In this document: positions 1 to 5,679 of the stretch, in pieces
How positions within the stretch are numbered: the first letter of the stretch is position 1
Layout of the letters: each line of letters opens with the position of its first letter
Origin: Clostridia bacterium
Lineage (GTDB): Bacteria > Bacillota > Clostridia > RGIG8785
Reading direction: 5' to 3'
Length of the DNA: 13,864 bases
Assembly: GCA_017620795.1 (NCBI GenBank)
Contig: JAGAUM010000237.1
Span: 1-13,864 of the forward strand
Notes under the pieces: model-generated
What the model was told of the DNA's origin: nothing
Seen by the model: only the letters and a program-made list of their open reading frames with translations
Database searches by the model: none
Position numbers and translations under genes: made by a program

Positions 1-325
1 CATACTTTCCGTTTACATAAATGGTGGTCTTAAAGTCTACCGCGCCAAAGTGCAAAAAGACCCGACCCGTCAGCTCGTGTTCTTCTAAAGTAATGACCTT
101 GCGATAGCACACGGCGTTCATGTAGTCCTTGTACCCAATCCCCGACAGCTCACTTTCAGGACAGAAGGGTACAATGATTTTTTGAGGCAACGCCCCTTTT
201 TCATACACCTTTCGTTCAATCGCAGTTTTTCCAAAATCAAAGTCGAACTCCCACTCACCGTTTAGGTTGCGCCAATTCTGACGTTCCCATTGCGGATTGG
301 GATGTTCCGGTCTCGGTATTGACAT
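1..325 (-). CDS. Glycoside hydrolase family 2 protein, N-terminal fragment (3' end outside window)
   Basis: The reverse strand is open from an ATG at 325 to the window edge, giving 108 residues. A GGGGG ribosome site lies 7 bases before the ATG. The fragment matches the sugar-binding jelly-roll domain that opens GH2 enzymes (beta-galactosidases, beta-glucuronidases, beta-mannosidases). It has NWRNLNGEWEF at about residues 17-27, VPFCPESELSGIG at 52-64 and a GAVDF..TIYVNGK segment at 94-107. The catalytic barrel with its two glutamates lies outside the window, so substrate class cannot be decided. No signal peptide is visible, which suggests a cytosolic enzyme acting on imported oligosaccharides or glycosides. 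It is divergent from the AraC-type regulator at 445-1230, which is the obvious candidate to control it. The family call is firm; a specific activity would be a guess. Confidence 0.88.
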   Translation of the reverse strand, partial: MSIPRPEHPNPQWERQNWRNLNGEWEFDFDFGKTAIERKVYEKGALPQKIIVPFCPESELSGIGYKDYMNAVCYRKVITLEEHELTGRVFLHFGAVDFKTTIYVNGKY

Positions 326-347
326 ATTGATTCCCCCTTTTGATTCC

Positions 348-376
348 ATTTTAACCGCAAACAGCAGTATTTTCAA
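348..376 (-). promoter_or_regulatory. Sigma-A promoter for the GH2 gene
   Basis: On the reverse strand, a -35 TTGAAA (371-376) and a -10 TAAAAT (348-353) are separated by exactly 17 bases. The -10 lies about 22 bases upstream of the GH2 ATG, leaving room for a short leader with the ribosome site. The -35 overlaps the left arm of the inverted repeat at 375-391, so a protein bound there could block or contact RNA polymerase. Confidence 0.72.
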
Positions 377-391
377 GAACATCTTGTTCTT
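375..391. promoter_or_regulatory. Inverted repeat between divergent promoters, candidate operator
   Basis: AAGAACA (375-381) and TGTTCTT (385-391) form a perfect 7-bp inverted repeat with a 3-base centre. It overlaps the -35 of the GH2 promoter and ends 5 bases before the -35 of the regulator promoter, so one bound protein could act on both. AraC-family proteins more often bind direct repeats, so the binding protein may be the adjacent regulator or an unrelated one. A terminator role is unlikely because there is no upstream gene reading into it and the stem is short. Confidence 0.5.
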
Positions 392-396
392 TTTTA

Positions 397-425
397 TTGA
401 CATTTTGTTTTGCATTTGTTAGAAT
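397..425 (+). promoter_or_regulatory. Sigma-A promoter for the AraC-amidohydrolase-PnuC operon
   Basis: A consensus -35 TTGACA (397-402) and a -10 TAGAAT (420-425) have a 17-base spacer. The predicted transcript starts near 432, just before or within the GGGAGGTGAG ribosome site (431-440) of the regulator gene. This placement also rules out any translation start upstream of 445. Confidence 0.75.
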
Positions 426-444
426 AAATCGGGAGGTGAGGGCC

Positions 445-1230
445 ATGGCAGTAGACTATCAGGTGCTTCGTGCACGGCACAATTGGGCAGAGCGAGCGGA
501 TTTTGCGCTCCATCGTCCAACAGGAACCGAGGAATTTCTTTTTTTACATTTCAAATCCCCCGTGTCTTTTTCGTTAGGGAATCACGCACCAAAACGCTTG
601 GAGGCAGGTGCTTGTATCCTGCTTTCACCCAAGACGCCCCACGGCTTTTCTCCCCTTGAGGGACGGTTGCTTCATGACTGGATGCACTTTTTCCCCTTGG
701 ATGAACCAAGCTTTTCGGCACTTCAGCTTCCGCAAAATGCCGTCTTTTTTCCGCAGGACACACCATTTATTACGTCCTCTTTAAGACGGATTGAACAGGA
801 GCTTTTAACCCAAGAACCTCATTATGAACGGGCTATCTCTGCTACGGCAGACACGCTCTTTTTAACCCTGTCCCGACAGTTGTCCGCGCCCCCCATAAAG
901 GAGTGCCAGTCGGGGCATCTTGCCAGCTTCGAGGAACTGCGCCACGATTTGTATCGCAATCCCCGACTCTATCACAACACCACGAAAATGGCGCAGGCGG
1001 TGCAGTTAAGCCGTTCTCGCTTTTCAGTTTTATACCAAAAAATCTTCCACGTGTCTCCCATCCGTGATCTGATTCGCGCCCGTATTGAGCGCGCCTGTTA
1101 CTATCTGTCCTCGGGAACCCAAAGCATCCCCGAAATCGCAGAGCTGTGCGGCTATCAGAACGAGTATCATTTTATCCGTCAGTTCAAGGAAGAAATGGGC
1201 ATGACCCCTGGAGCATTCCGTAATAAATAA
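445..1230 (+). CDS. AraC-family transcriptional regulator
   Basis: This 261-residue protein has the two-part AraC/XylS layout. A cupin-like sensor domain spans about residues 1-110 (TEEFLFLHF, then GACILLSPKTPHGF, the usual strand pattern of an effector pocket). A C-terminal domain at about 160-261 has two helix-turn-helix units. The first is near 178-200 (TKMAQAVQLSRSRFSVLYQK); the second is near 225-247 (SIPEIAELCGYQNEYHFIRQFK), followed by the family signature GMTPGAFR. An in-frame TTG at 397 was rejected because it lies in the -35 box; the ATG at 445 has a strong ribosome site. Downstream, the amidohydrolase begins 15 bases after the stop, so the regulator leads its own operon and probably also acts on the divergent GH2 gene. 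The effector is unknown but is likely a small sugar or glycoside-derived molecule, as for most relatives beside glycosidases. Confidence 0.92.
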   Translation: MAVDYQVLRARHNWAERADFALHRPTGTEEFLFLHFKSPVSFSLGNHAPKRLEAGACILLSPKTPHGFSPLEGRLLHDWMHFFPLDEPSFSALQLPQNAVFFPQDTPFITSSLRRIEQELLTQEPHYERAISATADTLFLTLSRQLSAPPIKECQSGHLASFEELRHDLYRNPRLYHNTTKMAQAVQLSRSRFSVLYQKIFHVSPIRDLIRARIERACYYLSSGTQSIPEIAELCGYQNEYHFIRQFKEEMGMTPGAFRNK

Positions 1231-1244
1231 AGGAGGTGGAGCGG

Positions 1245-2048
1245 ATGAAAATCGACTGTCATACCCACATTGTCAATCCTGCCATTCGGGACGAGTATTT
1301 CTCCAAGACCGAGGGCTACGCACTGGTCATGGCTTTTTTAGAAAAGTTCGAGGACTTCGCGCCTCCTGATTTTTCCCTGTCGCTGGTGCAAGAAGATTCG
1401 CGACTCTTTTTGTGCCCTGCAATCGACATTCATCGGGAGCTTGCGCCCCAGTTAAAAGCGGTGGAAGAACGGCTGCATGATACACGGATTGTAGGCTTAA
1501 AGGTCTACCTTACTTACCAGAAAGGTCGCGCAGATGACCCTGCCCTCTTTCCGATTTATGCCTTTGCAGAAGAGCACCAACTGTCCGTGACCTTTCACAC
1601 AGGGTCTTGCTCGTTGGTCCTGCCCACCGACAATGACATGGACGGGTGCAACGCCCGTTATGTAAGAAACGCCGCCCTCGCCTTCCCGAAGGTGAACTTC
1701 ATTCTGGCGCACATGGACGACCCGCGCTATGACGAGTGTATCCGCATCGTTCATGAGACCGAGAACCTGTTTACTGACTTTTCAGGCGCTTACGAGCCTG
1801 GCACCCATGAAGGAGAGGACATCGACTGGGCGATTGCCACTTTTAAAAAGGCGATTGACCAGTTCCCCGATACGTACCGAAAAATCCTCTACGGCACCGA
1901 TTTCTGTCCGCCTATCAACCTGTCGGCGATTTCAGAATTCGATACCACCATCCGCGGAATCTTTTCCGAGGACCAGTTCGAGGACATTTACTACAACAAT
2001 GCACTGCGTGCGTTTCCGCGCTTGCGTGAGTATTTGAAAGGAGAATAA
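1245..2048 (+). CDS. Metal-dependent amidohydrolase (amidohydrolase family 2, TIM barrel)
   Basis: The 267-residue protein starts at the ATG at 1245, preceded by AGGAGGTGG. The in-frame GTG at 1236 lies inside that ribosome site and was rejected. It has the spaced metal-ligand pattern of the amidohydrolase superfamily: H6-x-H8 (DCHTH), a histidine at 118 (TFHTGS), a histidine at 156 (ILAHMD) and an aspartate at 219 (YGTDFC). GLKVYL near 84-89 is the usual strand-3 lysine region. This resembles the Amidohydro_2 group (COG2159), which includes hydrolases and decarboxylases of cyclic or aromatic acids, so the reaction cannot be named. Its stop codon overlaps the ATG of the transporter gene by one base (TAATG), which indicates translational coupling. 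No signal peptide is present, so it should be cytosolic. The context suggests it processes something carried by the PnuC-like permease. Confidence 0.85.
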   Translation: MKIDCHTHIVNPAIRDEYFSKTEGYALVMAFLEKFEDFAPPDFSLSLVQEDSRLFLCPAIDIHRELAPQLKAVEERLHDTRIVGLKVYLTYQKGRADDPALFPIYAFAEEHQLSVTFHTGSCSLVLPTDNDMDGCNARYVRNAALAFPKVNFILAHMDDPRYDECIRIVHETENLFTDFSGAYEPGTHEGEDIDWAIATFKKAIDQFPDTYRKILYGTDFCPPINLSAISEFDTTIRGIFSEDQFEDIYYNNALRAFPRLREYLKGE

Positions 2049-2773
2049 TGATGTCATCCATTAGAGCATTGCTCAAATCGTTTACCCCCTACCAGATGAT
2101 CTACCTGTCGGCAGTAGTCCTGCTGACCTTTGCGTTTTTGGTCTTTTTGCCCGAGTACATGTTTGAAGAAGGCACTTCTGGCTTCTTTCTGGTCTTTGTC
2201 ACGGTTGTAGACACCCTTGCCAACCCCCTGTGCGAGCTGTTAATCGCCAAGCAGAGCAAGTGGAACTTTGTAGTCGATTTCTTCTTTATTGAAATCCCCG
2301 AAATCATCCTCTGCCTCCATTTCGGTTGGTACGCCATTGCAGGCAGCATCGTGCTGTTCTGGATGCCTGTAGACGTAGTCAGCTTCATCCGTTGGAGCAA
2401 ACACCCCGACCAAGACGACGAAAGCCTTACTGTAGTCAAGCGCTTAAAGCCTTGGCAAACATTGCTGGTTGTAGCAGGCATTTTCGCCTTCGGCTTCATT
2501 GTCGGCAGACTGCTTCAGCTTATCCCCGGCGCATCCGACACCTACTTAGACGCTTTTGCAACCGCAGTCGGCATGACCAACGGTGTCCTTCTTTTGCTCC
2601 GCTACAGCGAGCAGTGGATTGCATGGCTGATTACCACCGTCCTCTACATCTTCATGGACATCTCCCAAGGCGCTTATGTCCTACTGATTTCCGAGTTTGC
2701 CATGTTGATTAACACCATCTATGGCATGGTCAAGTGGTACATCTACGCCAAAAACCACCAACAACTTCAATAA
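2048..2773 (+). CDS. pnuC: PnuC-family vitamin/nucleoside-type transporter
   Basis: A 241-residue, very hydrophobic protein with about seven or eight membrane segments. The last part carries the hallmark PnuC pattern: an RYSEQWIAWLI segment (around 185-195), then QGAY (around 207-210) and a terminal aromatic KWYIY segment that parallels the C-terminal region of nicotinamide riboside transporters. A FGWYA-type motif occurs near 90. Known relatives move nicotinamide riboside, thiamine, riboflavin or deoxynucleosides down a gradient, driven by intracellular phosphorylation. No kinase gene (such as nadR) is next to it, and no TPP, FMN or NAD riboswitch is visible upstream. Its partner is an amidohydrolase under an AraC regulator, so the substrate may lie outside the known set. 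The start overlaps the preceding stop; a second ATG follows at once at 2051. Family confident, substrate unknown. Confidence 0.8.
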   Translation: MMSSIRALLKSFTPYQMIYLSAVVLLTFAFLVFLPEYMFEEGTSGFFLVFVTVVDTLANPLCELLIAKQSKWNFVVDFFFIEIPEIILCLHFGWYAIAGSIVLFWMPVDVVSFIRWSKHPDQDDESLTVVKRLKPWQTLLVVAGIFAFGFIVGRLLQLIPGASDTYLDAFATAVGMTNGVLLLLRYSEQWIAWLITTVLYIFMDISQGAYVLLISEFAMLINTIYGMVKWYIYAKNHQQLQ

Positions 2774-2774
2774 T

Positions 2775-2803
2775 AAAAAAGCACCCTTGTAGGGTGCTTT
2801 TTT
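2775..2803. terminator. Bidirectional intrinsic terminator after pnuC and the 30-residue ORF
   Basis: A6-GCACCC, a 5-base loop and GGGTGC-T6 make a compact hairpin with T tracts on both strands. It starts just after the pnuC stop and lies 1 base beyond the stop codon of the minus-strand mini-ORF (2805-2897), so it can end both transcripts. Confidence 0.9.
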
Positions 2804-2804
2804 G

Positions 2805-2897
2805 TTATACTGCTTCTGCCTCGGTAGCCTCCTCTATCTGATACAAACAAACAAACGGTAATAACAACATTGTGGCTACCCAAAAATAAATAAACAT
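2805..2897 (-). CDS. Putative 30-residue single-span membrane protein
   Basis: This reverse-strand ORF reads MFIYFWVATMLLLPFVCLYQ followed by an acidic tail, IEEATEAEAV. A near-ideal ribosome site (AAGGAGG, about 2905-2911) stands 8 bases before the ATG at 2897. The stop is 1 base before a symmetrical terminator. A strong ribosome site, a coherent hydrophobic helix of about 19 residues and a terminator are hard to explain by chance in an otherwise empty gap. Another ATG at 2904 in a different frame sits only one base from the ribosome site, too close for good initiation. I could not find a convincing promoter upstream of 2911. The product should be a single transmembrane helix with a charged C-terminus, the form of many small regulatory or complex-stabilising subunits. 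I do not recognise a family, and no function is claimed. Confidence 0.6.
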   Translation of the reverse strand: MFIYFWVATMLLLPFVCLYQIEEATEAEAV

Positions 2898-2978
2898 TTT
2901 TCATACCTCCTTTGTACAGCTTTAGTTTAGCGTATTCACTGTGTCATAAAACGGACTTTGAATTTTTCATCAAATGCC

Positions 2979-3007
2979 TTGACAAAAAAGGTTCTTTTCT
3001 ATAAAAT
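2979..3007 (+). promoter_or_regulatory. Sigma-A promoter for the GH123/DUF4091-like gene
   Basis: TTGACA (2979-2984) and TAAAAT (3002-3007) are 17 bases apart. The predicted transcript starts near 3014, only a few bases before the ATG at 3017. This makes the ATG at 3035, which has a GAAAGGG site 9 bases before it, the better start. Confidence 0.75.
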
Positions 3008-3034
3008 GAAAGAAAAATGAAAGGGTTTGAAGCC

Positions 3035-4678
3035 ATGAAATATCAGCCTTATCTGATTCAGCTGTCCTCTCTGGAAAAGGTCTTTTTAGACGAAGAGATT
3101 ACCAATAAAATCGAGTTGGAAGGCGCCACCGCCTTAAAGGGCGAGCGACTTTCTTACCAAGTGCTCTATCGACTGAAGAATAGCAAATGCACCGTGCCCG
3201 TTTCTGTTCTTTGCGACCCGCGCATCCGCGTTATTTTAAGAAGAACGGACAATGTGCCCGTGGTCATCCCTGCTCTGCAAACCTTAAGAGACGAATGGCT
3301 GTTACGAGACCGCCCCGGTCTTTATCCCGACGTTTTAACCCCCATTGACGGGACCATCGACGTGACCATGGAATGTGCCCATTCCCTCTATGTTACCTGT
3401 GAGATTCCCGAGGATCTGCCTGCAGGGGAATATCCCATTGACTTGAGCTTCACCTTTGGGGACACCACCCATGTGAAAACTTTTAAAATCAAGGTCTTAA
3501 ACGCGGTTCTGCCGCCGCAGGAAGTGTCCTTTACCCAGTGGTTCCACCCCGATTGCATCGCCAACTACTACGGCTATGAAATGTATAGCGAGCCCCACTG
3601 GGCGATGCTGGACAAGTTCATGAAAGCCGCCAAGCGTGCAGGCTTGACCATGCTCTTAACCCCTGTCTTTACCCTGCCGTTAGACACCGCCAAGGGTGCC
3701 GAGCGTCCGACCCACCAGTTACTGGACATCACCCTAAAGCGTGGCAAGTACAAGTTCGGCTTTAAGCGGTTAAAGCGTTGGTTAGACCTCTGCCGTAAAA
3801 ATGGCATCTATCAGTTTGAAATCTCCCATTTCTTTACCCAGTGGGGCACTGCCCGCGCCCCCAAGGTCGTTGCCAAGGTAGACGGCAAAGAGACCCGCAT
3901 TTTCGGTTGGGAGACCGATGTTTTTGCAGGGGAATATGAAGCCTTCCTTGCAGCACTGATTCCCGAGCTGACCGCCTTTTTAAAGAAAGAAGGGGTCTGG
4001 GACGAGTGTGTCTTTCATGTCTCGGATGAGCCTCACTACCCTGCCCATTATGAAATTTACAAATGGGAGTATACCATGCTCTCCCGTTACCTGCCCAAGG
4101 AAAAGATTATGGACGCCATGTCCTCCACCGTTTATGCAGAAAACGGACTCGCTACCCGACCTACCGTACTGACTCCCGAGGTGGAAAAGTTCCAGAACGC
4201 AGGTTTTTCTAACATCTGGATGTACACCTGTTGCGTCCCTGCCAATGAAGGGTATGCCAATCGGTTTATTGCCATGCCATCGGGCAGAACACGCATGACT
4301 GGCTTACAGCTCTATCAGTATGACATCCACGGCTTCTTGCATTGGGGATTTAACTATTACTATACCGAGCTGGCACGCAAGCAGATTAACCCCTTTATGG
4401 TGACCGACGCAGGGGACTCCTTCCCTGCAGGGGATTCCTTCACGGTCTATCCCGGAGAGGACGGGCCTTTAGAGTCTCTCCGCGCCGTCAGCTTCTTTGA
4501 GGGCTTGCAAGACCACCGCGCCTGCCGTCTGTTAGAGTCTCTGACCAACCGAGGCAGCGTTCTCTGCTTACTGGAGCAGTGTGGCATGGAGGATATGAAC
4601 CACTTCCCACGCACCAACGACGGCGTCCTCGCCATCCGACAAAGAATCAACGAAGAAATCGAAAAAGCCTTGGCATAA
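3035..4678 (+). CDS. GH123-like glycoside hydrolase with DUF4091-type catalytic domain
   Basis: The 547-residue protein has an N-terminal beta-sandwich region (about 1-165, ending in an LPAGEYPIDLSF-type segment) and then a TIM-barrel-like catalytic region. The barrel carries VFHVSDEPHY at about 327-336. The adjacent D331-E332 pair corresponds to the acid/base and assisting residues of the GH123 N-acetyl-beta-galactosaminidase clan. The C-terminal part has LHWGFNYYY, then GDSFTVYPGEDGPLESLR and EGLQDHRAC, which are hallmark DUF4091 segments. No secretion signal or lipobox is present, so it probably acts inside the cell on imported or recycled amino-sugar glycans. It has its own promoter and terminator and is therefore monocistronic. 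A longer reading from the ATG at 3017 would add six residues but would be almost leaderless. Family placement is good; the exact substrate, perhaps a HexNAc-containing glycan, is inferred. Confidence 0.82.
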   Translation: MKYQPYLIQLSSLEKVFLDEEITNKIELEGATALKGERLSYQVLYRLKNSKCTVPVSVLCDPRIRVILRRTDNVPVVIPALQTLRDEWLLRDRPGLYPDVLTPIDGTIDVTMECAHSLYVTCEIPEDLPAGEYPIDLSFTFGDTTHVKTFKIKVLNAVLPPQEVSFTQWFHPDCIANYYGYEMYSEPHWAMLDKFMKAAKRAGLTMLLTPVFTLPLDTAKGAERPTHQLLDITLKRGKYKFGFKRLKRWLDLCRKNGIYQFEISHFFTQWGTARAPKVVAKVDGKETRIFGWETDVFAGEYEAFLAALIPELTAFLKKEGVWDECVFHVSDEPHYPAHYEIYKWEYTMLSRYLPKEKIMDAMSSTVYAENGLATRPTVLTPEVEKFQNAGFSNIWMYTCCVPANEGYANRFIAMPSGRTRMTGLQLYQYDIHGFLHWGFNYYYTELARKQINPFMVTDAGDSFPAGDSFTVYPGEDGPLESLRAVSFFEGLQDHRACRLLESLTNRGSVLCLLEQCGMEDMNHFPRTNDGVLAIRQRINEEIEKALA

Positions 4679-4691
4679 ACAAAAATCAAAC

Positions 4692-4730
4692 AAAAAGATA
4701 CCCGACAGTTAAACTGTCGGGTATCTTTTT
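4692..4730. terminator. Strong bidirectional terminator between convergent genes
   Basis: Nineteen-base arms (4692-4710 and 4712-4730) of the form A5-GATACCCGACAGTT and its complement surround one central base, with A/T tracts at both outer ends. The right arm overlaps the stop codon of the minus-strand zinc-ribbon gene. It ends both the glycosidase transcript and that gene. Confidence 0.92.
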
Positions 4731-5226
4731 AAAATCCAGTTACTTCTGCAAGCTTAAAGCTTGCTACTTCTCCGTCTGCATCGATTCCCATTGCCTTAAA
4801 CTTCCATGTGCCGTCTTTCTCTAAGTTGTTTATATTGTCAAAGGCTGTACCAATCTGATTCCCTTCTCCATCATAGAGATTAAAGGTAATCTGCAAATAC
4901 GAACAATCTCTTCCGGAATTGTTTTTCAGCGTTCCTTTTATATAAACACCAAAAGCGTCTTTCTCACTAGTGACATCACCAATAATTTCATATTTCTCTT
5001 TCTTTACCGATTCAACAGTAGTTGTTCCATTACCATTCTCACCTGTTGTTGTCGTGCCTTCATTGCCACTGCTACTTGCAACAATCGCTACAATTACTAC
5101 TACGATTGCCCATACCCACCATTTTTTATAAAACGGCTTTTTGTTTTTCGCACCACATTTAGGACAAATTTTGGCACTTGCAGCAATATCTTCGTTACAA
5201 ACCGAACACTTTATAATCTTTGGCAT
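4729..5226 (-). CDS. Zinc-ribbon, single-TM protein with FxLYD domain
   Basis: A 165-residue protein. Residues 1-25 form a zinc ribbon with C7-x2-C10 and C21-x2-C24. KKPFYKKWW precedes a transmembrane helix at about 37-52. A Gly/Thr/Asn-rich low-complexity linker follows (about 53-71). Residues 75-165 form a beta-rich domain with FNLYDGEGNQIG at 115-126, the FxLYD signature. By charge the zinc ribbon should be cytosolic and the FxLYD domain outside. Such proteins are common in Firmicutes, but their role is unknown. The start at 5226 has AGGAG 8-9 bases upstream and a consensus promoter. It is divergent from a small XRE repressor with a palindrome on its promoter, so repression by that protein is likely. 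Base composition is visibly richer in AT than in flanking genes. Confidence 0.85.
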   Translation of the reverse strand: MPKIIKCSVCNEDIAASAKICPKCGAKNKKPFYKKWWVWAIVVVIVAIVASSSGNEGTTTTGENGNGTTTVESVKKEKYEIIGDVTSEKDAFGVYIKGTLKNNSGRDCSYLQITFNLYDGEGNQIGTAFDNINNLEKDGTWKFKAMGIDADGEVASFKLAEVTGF

Positions 5227-5253
5227 TTTAAAGCTCCTCTCAAGTTTTTACAC

Positions 5254-5282
5254 ATTATAGCACACTTTTTATGCATTGTCAA
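5254..5282 (-). promoter_or_regulatory. Full-consensus sigma-A promoter of the zinc-ribbon gene
   Basis: On the reverse strand, TTGACA (5277-5282) and TATAAT (5254-5259) are separated by 17 bases, a perfect match in both hexamers. A promoter this strong usually needs a repressor. The palindrome at 5269-5289 covers its -35 and part of its spacer. Confidence 0.88.
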
Positions 5283-5289
5283 TACATAA
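5269..5289. promoter_or_regulatory. Near-perfect palindrome, candidate XRE operator
   Basis: TTATGCATTG (5269-5278) and CAATACATAA (5280-5289) are inverted copies with one mismatch around a single central base. The site covers the -35 of the minus-strand promoter and lies about 67 bases upstream of the XRE start codon. Its size and symmetry fit a homodimeric helix-turn-helix repressor. Assignment to the adjacent XRE protein is inference from position. Confidence 0.55.
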
Positions 5290-5306
5290 TTGTGCACTAT
5301 AAATCT

Positions 5307-5336
5307 ATAACAAAAGAGGCAAGGGACAATTATAAT
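5307..5336 (+). promoter_or_regulatory. Probable promoter of the XRE gene
   Basis: A perfect -10 TATAAT lies at 5331-5336, seven bases before a GGGGTG ribosome site. The -35 is poor: ATAACA at 5307-5312 with an 18-base spacer is the best candidate. It is much weaker than the divergent promoter, as expected for a regulator gene. Confidence 0.45.
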
Positions 5337-5355
5337 ATTATTGGGGTGTATAATT

Positions 5356-5583
5356 ATGAGAAGTGAGTTTAAAGATAAGTACAAAATGTTAGGACTCAAC
5401 ATTTCCTATTTCCGAAAGATGCGTGGTTACACACAAGAAATGCTCGCAGAAAAGATAGGGATAGACCAAACCCACATGAGTAAAATCGAGGTCGCCGCAG
5501 TCGGAATTTCTTTTGATGTATTTTTCAAAATTGCCGAAGCATTAGAAGTCTCTCCTGAAAAACTTTTGAATTTTGACAAATAG
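5356..5583 (+). CDS. Small XRE-family (Cro/cI-type HTH) transcriptional regulator
   Basis: The 75-residue protein is almost entirely one HTH_3 domain. LNISYFRKMRGYTQEMLAEKIG spans about residues 14-35, and the recognition helix IDQTHMSKIE spans 36-45. VGISFDVFFKIAEALEVSPEKLL (49-71) follows with the standard C-terminal helices. There is no sensor or dimerisation extension. The ATG at 5356 has GGGGTG seven bases upstream; an in-frame TTG at 5341 overlaps that site and was rejected. The gene is divergent from the zinc-ribbon/FxLYD gene, and the palindrome between them is its likely target. A strong terminator follows at once, so the pair forms a self-contained module. Nothing resembling a toxin is adjacent, so an antitoxin role is not favoured. 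Confidence 0.9.
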   Translation: MRSEFKDKYKMLGLNISYFRKMRGYTQEMLAEKIGIDQTHMSKIEVAAVGISFDVFFKIAEALEVSPEKLLNFDK

Positions 5584-5593
5584 CAAACTTTTT

Positions 5594-5628
5594 AAAAGGC
5601 AGAACGAGTTTTTCGTTCCGCCTTTTTT
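5594..5628 (+). terminator. Intrinsic terminator after the XRE gene
   Basis: AAAAGGC-A-GAACGA pairs with TCGTTC-C-GCCTTTT, with one internal mismatch and a 5-base loop, followed by more T residues. It sits 10 bases after the XRE stop and just before the next promoter at 5630. Confidence 0.88.
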
Positions 5629-5629
5629 C

Positions 5630-5658
5630 TTGACAAACGGGGCAAAATAAAATACTAT
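5630..5658 (+). promoter_or_regulatory. Sigma-A promoter of the metal-uptake operon
   Basis: TTGACA (5630-5635) and TACTAT (5653-5658) are separated by 17 bases, 21 bases upstream of the ZIP start codon. I looked for a Zur- or Fur-type inverted repeat over it and saw none that was convincing, so metal control of this operon cannot be inferred from the DNA. Confidence 0.68.
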
Positions 5659-5679
5659 TAAAGGGAAGGAGTGTTTATT

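Noticed and set aside
326..444. A vitamin riboswitch (NAD, TPP or FMN) controlling the pnuC operon.
   Set aside because: The leader between the mapped promoter and the first start codon is only about 13 bases, too short for any such element.
397..444. An upstream TTG start adding 16 residues to the AraC-type regulator.
   Set aside because: That TTG is part of the -35 box TTGACA, so it would not be in the transcript.
2326..2712. A 128-codon plus-strand open frame inside pnuC.
   Set aside because: It is a shadow in another frame of a clear membrane protein gene, rich in Arg and His from the frame shift, with no ribosome site.
2805..2897. Resemblance of the mini-protein to CydX-type cytochrome bd subunits.
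   Set aside because: The likeness is only an aromatic-rich single helix with a trailing Glu. The CydX residue pattern is not met and no cydAB genes are near.
2803..2904. Alternative frame of the mini-ORF starting at the ATG at 2904.
   Set aside because: The ATG is one base from the ribosome site, the frame does not end before the terminator, and the product lacks a clean helix. The 2897 start is better.
5341..5583. The XRE gene as the antitoxin of a toxin-antitoxin pair.
   Set aside because: No toxin-like gene (HigB, RelE or HipA type) is adjacent; the partner is a zinc-ribbon membrane protein.
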